Source of the DNA: Cupriavidus sp. U2
GTDB lineage: Bacteria; Pseudomonadota; Gammaproteobacteria; Burkholderiales; Burkholderiaceae
Reading direction: 5' to 3'
DNA: 64,000 nt
Assembly: GCF_009663685.2 (NCBI RefSeq)
Contig: NZ_RCOG02000032.1
Span: forward strand, 373,382 to 437,381
Shown: in pieces, positions 32,831-42,968 of the stretch
Layout: every line of letters starts with the position of its first letter
How positions within the stretch are numbered: the stretch's first letter is position 1
Notes under the pieces: generated by a model
What the model was told of the DNA's origin: nothing
Database searches by the model: none
What the model saw: the letters and a program-made list of their open reading frames with translations, nothing else
Made by a program: the position numbers and the translations under genes

Positions 32831-34174
32831 TCAATCCTTCGATTCGGCGTAAGGGTTTTTGTTCGTACGGAATTCGATGCGCAATGGCGTGCCCTTGAGC
32901 TTGAACGCCGTCCGGAAGCGGTTTTCCAGATAACGCTTGTACGCGTCCGTCACGTTCTGCAGTCCGTTGCCGTGGATGACCACGATCGGGGGATTGGAAC
33001 CACCCTGGTGCGCGTAGCGCATCTTGGGGCGCGACACCCCCGCGCGCTTCGGTTGCTGGAATTCCACCGCTTCCTGCAGCACTCGCGTGAGTTGCGGCGT
33101 GGGCAGCTTGACCATCGCGGCGGCGTACGCATCGTCCACCGAGCGCAGCAATGCACCAATTCCGGTACGTTCCTTGGCCGACACGTAATGGACGTTGGCG
33201 AAACTCAGGAACTGGAGCTTGCGCTCGAGGTCGTGCTTCACGCGGTCGCGGGCGTGGCCGTCGAGGCCATCCCACTTGTTCACGCCCACCACCAGTGCGC
33301 GGCCCGATTCCACGATAAAGCCGGCGATATGCGCGTCCTGCTCGGAAATGTCCTGCTGGGCATCGAGCAGCAGCACCACCACGTTGGCATCGGCAATCGA
33401 CTGCAGCGTCTTGACCACCGAGAATTTCTCGATCGCCTCGAACACCTTGCCGCGCTTGCGCAGGCCCGCCGTGTCGATCAGCGTGTAGGGCTTGCCACCG
33501 CGCTCGAACTCCACATAGATCGCGTCGCGCGTGGTACCCGGCATATCGAACGCGATCACGCGCTCTTCGCCGATCAGCGTGTTGACCAGCGTGGACTTGC
33601 CCACGTTCGGCCGGCCCACGATGGCGATCTTGGTGCCGCGCTGGCCGGCGTCGTCCTGGTCGGCCAGTTCCGGACGCTCCTGCACGGCAAGCTCCAGCGC
33701 CTCGTCGACGAGTTCGCTCACGCCGTCGCCGTGCGTGGACGAGATCGCGTACGGATCGCCCATGCCCAGCTCGTAGAAATCGGCCGCCACCGAGGTGTAC
33801 CTCATGCCCTCGGCCTTGTTGACGGCCAGCATGATGCGCCGACCCGTCTTGCGCAGGTAGTCGGCGATCACGCGATCCTGTGGCGCAAGCCCCAGGCGAC
33901 CGTCCACCAGGAAGATCACGACGTCCGCTTCCACCACGGCCTGGCGCGTCTGCTTGGCCATTTCGGCCACGATGCCGTCCTTGGCAACGGGCTCGAAGCC
34001 GCCGGTGTCGATCACGATGAACGGACGATCGCCGATACGGCCCTCGCCGTAGTGGCGGTCCCGTGTCAGGCCCGGCAGATCGGCGACGAGAGCGTCGCGC
34101 GAGCGGGTCATGCGATTGAATAGCGTCGACTTGCCCACATTGGGACGGCCGACGAGTGCGATAACTGGTTTCAT
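32831..34174 (-). CDS. der: Ribosome assembly GTPase Der (EngA)
   Basis: A 447-residue GTPase with two tandem G domains needed for 50S maturation. GRPNVGKSTLFNRMT (about 9-23) opens domain 1 and a second GRPNVGKSTLVNTLI opens domain 2. DTGGF/DTAGL and NKAE/NKWD are the G3 and G4 motifs. A C-terminal KH-like domain ends with PLRIEFRTNKNPYAESKD. It lies downstream of bamB in the conserved order, separated by 268 nt containing two hairpins. Confidence 0.98.
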   Translation of the reverse strand: MKPVIALVGRPNVGKSTLFNRMTRSRDALVADLPGLTRDRHYGEGRIGDRPFIVIDTGGFEPVAKDGIVAEMAKQTRQAVVEADVVIFLVDGRLGLAPQDRVIADYLRKTGRRIMLAVNKAEGMRYTSVAADFYELGMGDPYAISSTHGDGVSELVDEALELAVQERPELADQDDAGQRGTKIAIVGRPNVGKSTLVNTLIGEERVIAFDMPGTTRDAIYVEFERGGKPYTLIDTAGLRKRGKVFEAIEKFSVVKTLQSIADANVVVLLLDAQQDISEQDAHIAGFIVESGRALVVGVNKWDGLDGHARDRVKHDLERKLQFLSFANVHYVSAKERTGIGALLRSVDDAYAAAMVKLPTPQLTRVLQEAVEFQQPKRAGVSRPKMRYAHQGGSNPPIVVIHGNGLQNVTDAYKRYLENRFRTAFKLKGTPLRIEFRTNKNPYAESKD

Positions 34175-34351
34175 TCAATAAACGGAAACAGGGGCCGGCA
34201 CGCGCCGTCCCCCAGCAATTCCGGAGTCATGTTGATCCGACAACCCCCGTGATGTGTCCACGGCTGGCCGCTTTTCCTGTCGGGGCGGATATGGAACCGC
34301 TGTTCCAGTCCGCTATGTTGGCACGACCAGGGATCATGCTACCGGATTGGC

Positions 34352-34380
34352 GCCGCCCATGCGACAGGGGCATGGGCGGC
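34352..34380 (-). repeat. Strong hairpin between bamB and der
   Basis: The 11-bp arms GCCGCCCATGC (34352-34362) and GCATGGGCGGC (34370-34380) enclose 7 nt. A second small dyad, GGCGCC-N6-GGCGCC, lies about 30 nt nearer bamB. Neither has a clear T-run on the minus strand. They could attenuate the transcript or stabilise the bamB 3' end. Confidence 0.55.
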
Positions 34381-34442
34381 CTTGCGTGCGCGGGCACGCT
34401 TTTATTCTGGCGCCATCGCTGGCGCCCCTGGCAATCAGCCGA

Positions 34443-35594
34443 TCAGTTCGGTACGAAGCCGTAGACGTCGCCGTCACGGGTCTGCACCACCAGCGTCTGG
34501 CCGGCGATCACCGGTGCCGCGCTGATCGCACTGCCGTCCGTCTTCATGCGCGCCAGGATGGTGCCATCCTCGCGCGACAGGAAGTGGACAAAACCTTCAT
34601 AGTCGCCCACGACCACCGAACGGCCGATGGACGCCGGGGCGCCCAGGCTGCGGTAGCGCAGGTCCATATTCTTCCAGCGCTCGTTGCCGTTCTGGCGATC
34701 GAACGAGAACACCGCCGACGTCTCGTCGCTGGCGAACAGCGAGTTGTCGTCCTGCGTCAGGCCCATCGGCGACGAGAAGTCCTTGCCCCATTGCGGCTGG
34801 CCATTGGCCAGTTCCAGGCAGGCGATGCGGCCCTGGAACGTGGTGGCGCAGACCTGGCGGCCCATCACCGCCGGCATGCCCGTCACATCGTTCAGGCGCT
34901 CGATCTCGGACACGCCCTTCGGATACGACACCGTGCTTTCCCAGCGCAGCACGCCATTGCCCGGAGCCAGCACGCCAAGCTTGCCACCCGGGAAACCCGT
35001 GACGATGCCGTCACCGGCATACACCATGCCCATCGCGGCACGCAGGTTCAGCGGCGACTGCGAACGTTGGTAGATCCAGCGGCGGTCGCCGGTGCCGGCA
35101 TCCAGTCCGATGATGCGGGTGTCGGTAGTACGCACCACGACCAGGCCGTTGCCGACCAGCGGTGCCGACAGGACCTCGCCGTTGACCTGCTTCTTCCAGA
35201 TCTGCTTGCCGCTCTTGTCGAACGCGTAGATCGCGCCCTTCTCTGCGGCCACGGCGGTCGTGTCGCCGTCCGAACCCGGACCCGAAGTCAGGTCGAGATC
35301 GGTCTTGGCCTTCCAGAGCGTCTGGCCGCTGGTGGCGTTGATCGCCATCACCGCGCCGCTCTTGCCCGACACGAACACCACATCGCCAGCTGCCACAGGG
35401 GCCATGACGTACGGGCCGCTCTTGCCCACGTCGGCCTTCCAGGCCTGCTTGACCGACAGCGTGGCCGAAATCGGCTTCAGTTCGGTGGGCGGGTGCTTGT
35501 TTTCCTTGCTGAACAGCGAGCAGCCCGCCAGCAGGCCCAGGCAGGTGCCGGCCACGAGCGTACGGGTTGCGGCTGTGCGAAGCAATGACGTCAT
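34443..35594 (-). CDS. bamB: Outer membrane assembly lipoprotein BamB
   Basis: A 383-residue beta-propeller lipoprotein of the BAM complex that helps insert outer-membrane barrels. It has a signal peptide with lipobox LLAGC (Cys25) and PQQ-like WD repeats, each with a core such as GQTLWKAKTDL, GKQIWKKQV, GDRRWIY, GVLRWES, GQPQWGKDF and GNERWKN. The start is ATG 35594 (MTSLLRTAATRTL), 41 nt after yfgM. The frame continues upstream through yfgM in another register, which is not coding. Confidence 0.96.
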   Translation of the reverse strand: MTSLLRTAATRTLVAGTCLGLLAGCSLFSKENKHPPTELKPISATLSVKQAWKADVGKSGPYVMAPVAAGDVVFVSGKSGAVMAINATSGQTLWKAKTDLDLTSGPGSDGDTTAVAAEKGAIYAFDKSGKQIWKKQVNGEVLSAPLVGNGLVVVRTTDTRIIGLDAGTGDRRWIYQRSQSPLNLRAAMGMVYAGDGIVTGFPGGKLGVLAPGNGVLRWESTVSYPKGVSEIERLNDVTGMPAVMGRQVCATTFQGRIACLELANGQPQWGKDFSSPMGLTQDDNSLFASDETSAVFSFDRQNGNERWKNMDLRYRSLGAPASIGRSVVVGDYEGFVHFLSREDGTILARMKTDGSAISAAPVIAGQTLVVQTRDGDVYGFVPN

Positions 35595-35635
35595 AGGATG
35601 CGATCCTGTATTTTTTGAAAGGGTCCGCGGTCCGC

Positions 35636-36265
35636 TCACGCGGTGCCCAGCGCGTCGAGCTTGAACTGGATGATCTGGCGCATGCCGCCTTCGCTCGCGC
35701 CGAGCTTTTCCAGCGCGCGGCGGTAGGCGGTGCGTGCCTCGTCGCGCTTGTCCTGGGCGGCCAGCAGATCGCCACGGCGATCGGCGAACAGTGCCTCGTA
35801 CTGCGCAGGCGCATCCTTGAGCAGCGCCAGGCCCTGGTCGTAGGCCTTCTCGTCCAGCAGCACGCCGGCCAGACGCACGCGCGCCAGCGGCGCGTAGTCG
35901 TCGCCACCATGGTCGATGGCCCACTGCAGCTGCGTCTTGGCGCCGGCCAGGTCGCCCGCGTCGTACAGCACCTTGGCTGCCGTCAGCGCGCTCATCGGGC
36001 CATAGGCGGTGCGGCCGAACTTGTCTTCCAGATCGGTAGCCGCGCGCTTGACGCGCTCGGCGTCGCGCGCCTCGGCAGCCTTGGTCACCTGCTCGTACAG
36101 CACCGCCGCGTCGCCGGCCTGCTTGCGCTGCCAGTAGTTCCAGCCGGACCAGCCCGCGAACGCCAGCAAGGCGACAATCAGCGCCCAGGTGACGGCATTG
36201 CCGTACTGTTTCCACCAGGCCTTGAGGCTCTCAAGCTGTTCCTGTTCTTCTAGATCGTAAGCCAT
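35636..36265 (-). CDS. yfgM: YfgM-type TPR protein, ancillary SecYEG translocon subunit
   Basis: A 209-residue inner-membrane protein with a short cytoplasmic N-terminus (MAYDLEEQEQLESLKAWW), one membrane segment (about 25-42, TWALIVALLAFAGWSGW), and a periplasmic TPR domain. Repeats include AAKVLYDAGDLAGAKTQLQWAI and GDLLAAQDKRDEARTAYRRALEKLG. In E. coli YfgM works with PpiD at the Sec translocon and precedes bamB, as here. ATG 36265 was chosen from the canonical start. Confidence 0.92.
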   Translation of the reverse strand: MAYDLEEQEQLESLKAWWKQYGNAVTWALIVALLAFAGWSGWNYWQRKQAGDAAVLYEQVTKAAEARDAERVKRAATDLEDKFGRTAYGPMSALTAAKVLYDAGDLAGAKTQLQWAIDHGGDDYAPLARVRLAGVLLDEKAYDQGLALLKDAPAQYEALFADRRGDLLAAQDKRDEARTAYRRALEKLGASEGGMRQIIQFKLDALGTA

Positions 36266-36350
36266 GTCGAGGCAGTTACCCGCGTTGGTTGAAATTGACA
36301 CGGCCGCTTCCTGACAGGACAGCGGCCGTGCGGCGCGACCGACGGCGTGC

Positions 36351-37703
36351 TTATTGCTCGTCGTCCCCGTCGTCCGATTCGATTTCGTCGACCATCCTGT
36401 CGATGATGAAGTCGACAACGTTCTCGGCCGGCACGCTGGTCTGCGGGCCGCCTTCGGCTGCATTGCCGCCGCGCAGCTGCTTGACCTGCACCGTGCCGGC
36501 GGCGATTTCGTCCTCGCCAATGATAACGGCAAAGGATGCGCCACTTGCGTCGGCGCGCTTCATCTGCGACTTGAAGCTGCCGCTCTTGCCGTCAGGTGTG
36601 GCATGGAAGACCACGTCCAGGCCCGCGTCGCGCAGCCGCTCGCCCGCAATCATCGCCTGCTCGCTCGCGGCCTGGCCCTGGTGGACCATGTACACGTCGC
36701 AGCCCTGCGACTCCGGCACCAGCTTTTCCTCGCGCAGCAGTTCGATGATGCGCTCGATACCCATCGCCCAGCCGCAGGCCGGCGCGGGCTTGCCACCCAT
36801 CTGCTGGATCAGCGGATCGTAGCGGCCACCGCCGGCGATCGTGCCCTGGGCGCCGAGCTTGTCGGTGATCCACTCGAACACGGTCAGGTTGTAGTAGTCC
36901 AGACCACGCACCAGGCGCGGATTGATCTTGAAGGGGATATTGTTCGCCTTCAAGATCCGCTGAACGCCCTCGAAGTGCGCCAGCGATTCCTCGCCCAGGA
37001 AATCGTTCAGCTTCGGCGCGTTGGCCGCCATTTCCTGCAGCGCCGGATTCTTGGTATCCAGCACGCGCAGCGGATTGGTATACAGGCGACGCTTGCCATC
37101 CTCGTCGAGGATGTCCTTGAAGCCTTCCAGGTACTTGATCAGTTCCTCGCGGTGCGCGGCACGCTCGTGTGCCTGGCCTAGCGAATTCAGCTCCAGGCGG
37201 ACGCCGACCAGGCCCAGGTCGTCCCACAGGCGCTGGCACATCAGGATGATTTCCGCATCCACATCCGGGCCGGCAAAGCCCAGCGCCTCGGCGCCAAGCT
37301 GGTGGAACTGGCGATAACGGCCACGCTGCGGCTTCTCGTGACGGAACATCGGGCCGGTGTACCACAGGCGCTTCGGGCCGTCGTACAGCAGATTGTGCTC
37401 GATGGTGGCACGCACGGCCGCCGCGGTGCCTTCCGGACGCAGCGTCAGGTTCTCGCCGTTCAGGGCGTCGGTGAAGGAATACATTTCCTTCTCGACGATG
37501 TCGGTCACCTCGCCGATGCCGCGCACGAAGAGCTGCGTATGCTCGACGATCGGCGTACGGATCTGCTGATAGCCATAGGCACGCAGCATGCTGCGCGCGG
37601 CGCTTTCAAACATTTCCCACAGCGGGGCGTCGGCGGGCAGCATGTCGTTCATGCCCTTCACGCCCTGCAGTGCCTTGTCGGCCTTCGTCTTGTCTTCGCT
37701 CAT
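36351..37703 (-). CDS. hisS: Histidyl-tRNA synthetase
   Basis: A 450-residue class II synthetase charging tRNA-His. Motif 1 lies in GYQQIRTPIVEHTQLF, motif 2 in MFRHEKPQRGRYRQFHQLGAE-type sequence, and the HisA box RGLDYYNLTVFEW is clear. Motif 3 is CGWAMGIERI. A C-terminal anticodon-binding domain (CDVYMVHQGQAA onwards) is followed by an acidic tail of Asp/Glu residues. The start MSEDKTKADKALQGVKGMNDMLP contains the usual GMNDMLP. It lies 85 nt before yfgM and 42 nt after ispG. Confidence 0.98.
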   Translation of the reverse strand: MSEDKTKADKALQGVKGMNDMLPADAPLWEMFESAARSMLRAYGYQQIRTPIVEHTQLFVRGIGEVTDIVEKEMYSFTDALNGENLTLRPEGTAAAVRATIEHNLLYDGPKRLWYTGPMFRHEKPQRGRYRQFHQLGAEALGFAGPDVDAEIILMCQRLWDDLGLVGVRLELNSLGQAHERAAHREELIKYLEGFKDILDEDGKRRLYTNPLRVLDTKNPALQEMAANAPKLNDFLGEESLAHFEGVQRILKANNIPFKINPRLVRGLDYYNLTVFEWITDKLGAQGTIAGGGRYDPLIQQMGGKPAPACGWAMGIERIIELLREEKLVPESQGCDVYMVHQGQAASEQAMIAGERLRDAGLDVVFHATPDGKSGSFKSQMKRADASGASFAVIIGEDEIAAGTVQVKQLRGGNAAEGGPQTSVPAENVVDFIIDRMVDEIESDDGDDEQ

Positions 37704-37745
37704 TGTTCTCTTCGTGATACCGATGCTGACCTGGCGCCCCTGCGC

Positions 37746-39038
<1,293 letters not shown>

Positions 39039-39086
39039 TGCGTTACCACCTTCAAATGGCATGACTGATTGCGCTGCCCGGCCGCA

Positions 39087-40232
39087 TTACTGCAGGGTCA
39101 GGCGCGCCACATTGTTCCGGTCGGCAGACTTGAAGTTCACCGGCGAGCCATTGTGCGCCAGCGACTCCACGCCCTTTACGTTGCCGAGAATGACCTTGTA
39201 CGGGCCACCCGCACCGCTGCCGGCCACGGCGTCGCCGCCCTTGGCCGTGCCACCCAGGATCACCTTGCCGGTGCGATCACGGACCTCGTACCAGGTGTCG
39301 GAGGCAAAGCGGATCTGCACCGCGCCATCGCCGGACGCCGTCGAAGCGGGCGCTGCGGCGGCAGCAGGCGCGGCGACGGCCGGGGCCGCAGCGGCCGGCG
39401 CTGCCGGCTTCGCCGGCGCGTCCTGAGGCAGGTTCACGGCGCCGCCCGTTGCCAGCGGCATGCCAGCCGTCGTGGTGGCAACCGGGGTCTGGGCGGGCGC
39501 CGCGGTCGCGGGGGCCGGGGCAGCCTTGGTTGCCGGCGCAGCCGGTTCTGCCTTGGCCGTCGCGTCGGCGGGGGCCGCCTCGGACGGTGCCGGCGAATCG
39601 TTGCCCGCCATTACCGGCGGCAAGGCCGCGGTCACGGTGCCGTCGCCGTTGCTCTGTGCGCTGCCTTCCTCCGAGACCTTCTCGGCCGGCTTGTCGCTTG
39701 CCGGGGCTTCCGCCGCGGCCTTGCTGTGTGCATCGAACCATGCCTTGGCGTGGTCATAGCCGAAATAAACGCCCACTGCCACCAGTGCCAGCACGCAAAC
39801 CAGCCAGATCCAGCGCCCCCCGGCGCCGCCGGTGCTCTTGCTGCCAAAACGCTTGCGGTCGTCGAACGCCTGGTTCAACGCGCCTTCATGGCGGCGCGTG
39901 ATGCCAGTCACCGGCGTGGCCTGCGCCCGCGCGTGATACTGGCCAAGCAGCGCGTCGATATCGATCTGGAGCGTGCGCGCGTAGGCGCGCATCACGCCCT
40001 TGGCAAACGTCACGTCCATCAGGCTCGACACGTCGCCTGCCTCGATCGCCATGAGCTTGTTGGGCGCCACCTTCAGGCGTGCCCCGACATCCTCCAGCGA
40101 CAGGCGTTGCGCCTCGCGACCCTCTTTCAGTTGCGCCCCGATCTCGCGGGCCACTGCCTCGCGGTCGGAGTCTGTCGCGCCGCCGGCAACGTGCGTTGCT
40201 GCCTGGCTACCGGCGCGCTCTTCTTCATTCAT
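39087..40232 (-). CDS. rodZ: Cytoskeletal protein RodZ
   Basis: A 381-residue bitopic membrane protein that ties MreB to the cell-wall elongation machinery. An N-terminal Cro-type helix-turn-helix (about 28-100; LKEGREAQRLSLEDVGARLKV begins it) contacts MreB. One membrane segment (WIWLVCVLALVAVGVYFG, about 144-161) follows, then an Ala/Pro/Thr-rich periplasmic linker of about 130 residues, then a C-terminal DUF4115 domain (VQIRFASDTWYEVRDRTGKVILGGTAKGG starts near 305). Its ATG overlaps the pilW stop by 8 nt, indicating translational coupling. Confidence 0.94.
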   Translation of the reverse strand: MNEEERAGSQAATHVAGGATDSDREAVAREIGAQLKEGREAQRLSLEDVGARLKVAPNKLMAIEAGDVSSLMDVTFAKGVMRAYARTLQIDIDALLGQYHARAQATPVTGITRRHEGALNQAFDDRKRFGSKSTGGAGGRWIWLVCVLALVAVGVYFGYDHAKAWFDAHSKAAAEAPASDKPAEKVSEEGSAQSNGDGTVTAALPPVMAGNDSPAPSEAAPADATAKAEPAAPATKAAPAPATAAPAQTPVATTTAGMPLATGGAVNLPQDAPAKPAAPAAAAPAVAAPAAAAAPASTASGDGAVQIRFASDTWYEVRDRTGKVILGGTAKGGDAVAGSGAGGPYKVILGNVKGVESLAHNGSPVNFKSADRNNVARLTLQ

Positions 40233-41004
40233 CCCAAGCTCCTCTCTCGTATGCGGTCAGCTCGCGCGAATCGGGGAAACGGTTACGCAGTTCCGCGATC
40301 ATCGCGCCCTGCGTCTGGGTATCGCCCTGGCGGTGGGCAATGCGCGCACCCAGCCAGAGGGATTGCGCGCTGGCAAAGCGGCTCGCGTTGACGCGGCCGG
40401 CAAACTGCCGGGCTTGTCCCATGTCCCCGCGCTGGAAATACAATTGCGCGAGATTCATGAGCACTGACGGATCGTTACGGTCATATCCGTAGGCCGTTTG
40501 CAGATTTTTTTCGGCCTCGGCCATATTGCCGTGGCGCATCTCGCAAATGCCGAGGTTCGTCAGCGGCTTGACCGGACCGTTCATCGACGGGGTCTGCACC
40601 GCGCGTTGCAGCGTGGCCTTGCCCTCGGCGTAGCGGTTGGTCTGGCACAGGAACCAGCCATAGTTGTTCAGCACATCGGGATCGTTCGCCCGCATGTTAA
40701 GCGCAGTGCGGAAGCTGTCCTCGGCCAGCGCGTTCTCGTTCATGCCCATGTAGGCCAGGGCACGCACGTGATAGGCGTCGGCGTTCGACGGATCGATACT
40801 AATGGCCTGCTTGACCTCGTCGAGCGCCACCGGATACTGGCGCGCCTCAAGATACTGCGTGGCCAGGCGCAGCCGGAGCGACGCACGCTTGTCAGCGGCG
40901 GTCTGGTCGGAAGCGGTCTTGATGTCCTGCTGGGGCCCGGTGGGCAGCGTGCAGGCAGACAGCATCAACAGCCCTGACAGGGCAGCGACAAGCAGACGGG
41001 TCAT
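40225..41004 (-). CDS. pilW: Type IV pilus biogenesis TPR lipoprotein PilW/PilF
   Basis: A 259-residue outer-membrane lipoprotein pilotin for the PilQ secretin. The lipobox LSAC places the acylated Cys at 18. TPR repeats follow, for example ATQYLEARQYPVALDEVKQAI, AYMGMNENALAEDSFRTAL and LAQLYFQRGDMGQARQFAGRV. It overlaps rlmN by 4 nt upstream (ATGA) and rodZ by 8 nt downstream, so three genes are tightly coupled. The rlmN-pilF-rodZ arrangement is common in proteobacteria. Confidence 0.92.
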   Translation of the reverse strand: MTRLLVAALSGLLMLSACTLPTGPQQDIKTASDQTAADKRASLRLRLATQYLEARQYPVALDEVKQAISIDPSNADAYHVRALAYMGMNENALAEDSFRTALNMRANDPDVLNNYGWFLCQTNRYAEGKATLQRAVQTPSMNGPVKPLTNLGICEMRHGNMAEAEKNLQTAYGYDRNDPSVLMNLAQLYFQRGDMGQARQFAGRVNASRFASAQSLWLGARIAHRQGDTQTQGAMIAELRNRFPDSRELTAYERGAWDE

Positions 41005-42152
41005 GCAGGACGGACCTCCCGAGCGGTTCCGGCACCCACCGGAACCAGTGGCGTGATCTTGCCGAACTTGCCGCGCTCGGCCAGACGGGTACGATCCATG
41101 ACCTCGCCGGCCAGTTGCCCGCAGGCGGCGTCGATGTCGTCGCCCCGGGTCTTGCGGATCGTCGTCACGATGCCCGCGTCCATCAACACCTGGGCGAAGC
41201 GGCGAATCTGATCGTTGTTCGATCGCTTCAGGCCCGATTCCGGGAACGGGTTGAACGGGATCAGGTTGAACTTGCAGGGCACGTCGGCCACAAGCTTCAG
41301 CAATTCCCGCGCATGTTCGACGGTGTCGTTGACGCCGTCGAGCATGCAGTATTCGAAAGTAATGAAATCGCGCGGCGCGAATTCCAGGTAGCGGCGGCAG
41401 GCCGCCATCAGATCGGCCAGCGGATACTTGCGGTTCAGCGGCACAAGCACGTCCCGCAGCGCATCGTTCGACGCGTGCAGCGACACGGCCAGCGCCACGG
41501 GCAGATCCCTGGACAGGCGGTCCATCATCGGCACCACGCCGGACGTGGACAGCGTCACGCGGCGGCGCGACAGCCCGTATGCATTGTCGTCGAGCATCAG
41601 CCGCATGGCCGGCACGACGGCATCGTAATTCAGCAGCGGCTCGCCCATGCCCATCATCACCACGTTGGAGATGACACGGTCGTCCTTCGGACCCCGGCCC
41701 AGCTGGGCACGCATGGCGAATTCGGCCATCCACAGCTGGCCAATGATTTCGCCGGTCGTCAGGTTGCGCGAAAAACCCTGCTTGCCGGTGGAACAGAACC
41801 GGCAGTTGACGGCGCATCCCGCCTGCGACGACACGCACAGCGTACCGCGCGTGTCCTCGGGGATGTAGACCGTCTCCACCGCGTTGCCGGCGCCGACATC
41901 GAGCAGCCATTTGCGCGTGCCGTCAGCCGACAGGTTGTCGGTGATGATGGCAGGCGACCGGATCTCGGCCCGCGTCGCGAGCTTTTCGCGCAGCGACTTG
42001 GCGAGATCCGACATGGCGTCGAAGCGGCTGGCACCGAACTGGTGGATCCAGCGTTGCAGCTGCCGCGCACGGAACGGCTTCTCGCCGAGCTCGCCGCAAT
42101 AGGCGGTGAGCGCGTCCGCGTCGAGGTCGAGCAGGTTGACGAGATCGTTCAT
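41001..42152 (-). CDS. rlmN: 23S rRNA (adenine2503-C2)/tRNA methyltransferase RlmN
   Basis: A radical-SAM enzyme that methylates C2 of A2503 in 23S rRNA and A37 of some tRNAs. The 383-residue protein has the cluster motif CAVNCRFCSTGKQGF (Cys-x3-Cys-x2-Cys), a MGMGEPLLNYD strand motif, GVNDTVEHARELL, and CKFNLIPFNPFPES. The conserved Cys in CGQLAGEV near the C-terminus is the methyl-carrying residue. It lies 52 nt after ndk. Confidence 0.97.
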   Translation of the reverse strand: MNDLVNLLDLDADALTAYCGELGEKPFRARQLQRWIHQFGASRFDAMSDLAKSLREKLATRAEIRSPAIITDNLSADGTRKWLLDVGAGNAVETVYIPEDTRGTLCVSSQAGCAVNCRFCSTGKQGFSRNLTTGEIIGQLWMAEFAMRAQLGRGPKDDRVISNVVMMGMGEPLLNYDAVVPAMRLMLDDNAYGLSRRRVTLSTSGVVPMMDRLSRDLPVALAVSLHASNDALRDVLVPLNRKYPLADLMAACRRYLEFAPRDFITFEYCMLDGVNDTVEHARELLKLVADVPCKFNLIPFNPFPESGLKRSNNDQIRRFAQVLMDAGIVTTIRKTRGDDIDAACGQLAGEVMDRTRLAERGKFGKITPLVPVGAGTAREVRPA

Positions 42153-42204
42153 GACGGCAGTTTCCAGCTTGACTACAGGTTCAGTCGTGAGTGTCAGAAG
42201 ACAA

Positions 42205-42630
42205 TCAGCGGCTGTAAACGTTCATGCCCGGGAAGAAGAAAGCCACTTCCACGGCAGCCGTTTCAGCGGCGTCCGAGCCGTGCACGGCGTTGGCGTCGAT
42301 GCTGTCGGCGAAATCGGCGCGGATCGTGCCCTTTTCCGCCTTCTTCGGGTCGGTGGCGCCCATCAGGTCGCGGTGCTTGGCGATGGCGTTCTCGCCTTCC
42401 AGAGCCTGGATCATGACCGGGCCCGACACCATGAAGTCCACCAGGTCCTTGAAGAACGGGCGTGCCTTGTGCACGGCGTAGAACTGCTCGGCTTCACCGC
42501 GCGACAGGTGAACCATCTTGGCAGCAACGATCTTCAGGCCAGCGGCCTCGAAACGGGCGTAGATCTGGCCGATAACGTTCTTGGCCACGGCATCCGGCTT
42601 GATAATCGACAGGGTGCGTTCGATCGCCAT
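42205..42630 (-). CDS. ndk: Nucleoside diphosphate kinase
   Basis: It equilibrates nucleoside di- and triphosphates through a phospho-histidine. The 141-residue protein has the catalytic His117 in NAVHGSDAAETA, the start MAIERTLSIIKPDAV, and Lys11. The ribosome binding site CGGAGTTTTTC precedes the ATG. It heads the long minus-strand block; a TGC-TAGAAT extended -10 lies about 47 nt upstream. Confidence 0.98.
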   Translation of the reverse strand: MAIERTLSIIKPDAVAKNVIGQIYARFEAAGLKIVAAKMVHLSRGEAEQFYAVHKARPFFKDLVDFMVSGPVMIQALEGENAIAKHRDLMGATDPKKAEKGTIRADFADSIDANAVHGSDAAETAAVEVAFFFPGMNVYSR

Positions 42631-42968
42631 GAAAAACTCCGAAAAATGAAGGGGTTACAAATGGATTAAACGTGCAATTCTAGCACGACCGCATGGCGGA
42701 TTCGAGCACGCGCGCCAATGGTCTCGACGATCCTTGCGGTGTGCGCTGTTACCGCAAGAATTGTTATTCATGAATCACATTACATTCGTGAAATGTGGGA
42801 ACGGCACCGCAAACGCTTCGTCAAATGTTTGCGTTTTCGGAAAACAACTAATGACAAGGGTGATTGTGTGGACAAAGGCCCTTGCAAATCCGCAGGCGCG
42901 ATGCCACATTGGCGCTGTGCCGTCGGGTTGCTCCGGCGCCTCACATAGAACTGAAGACAGGAGTCACG
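42631..42968. other. Divergent regulatory spacer between ndk and the BAX-inhibitor-1 gene
   Basis: No coding frame is evident in these 338 bases. It holds the putative ndk promoter (42677-42682 on minus), a CTTGCGGT/ACCGCAAG hairpin (42733-42758), an AT-rich stretch with TTCATGAA and TTCGTGAA copies, and a CGCAAAC/GTTTGCG dyad followed by TTTT (42808-42837). The stretch is visibly less GC-rich than the coding sequence around it. Confidence 0.55.
42677..42682 (-). promoter_or_regulatory. Putative extended -10 of ndk
   Basis: Read on the minus strand, TGC-TAGAAT forms an extended -10 with the TGN motif; the -35 is poor. Transcription would start near 42670, leaving a leader of about 40 nt. Confidence 0.5.
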
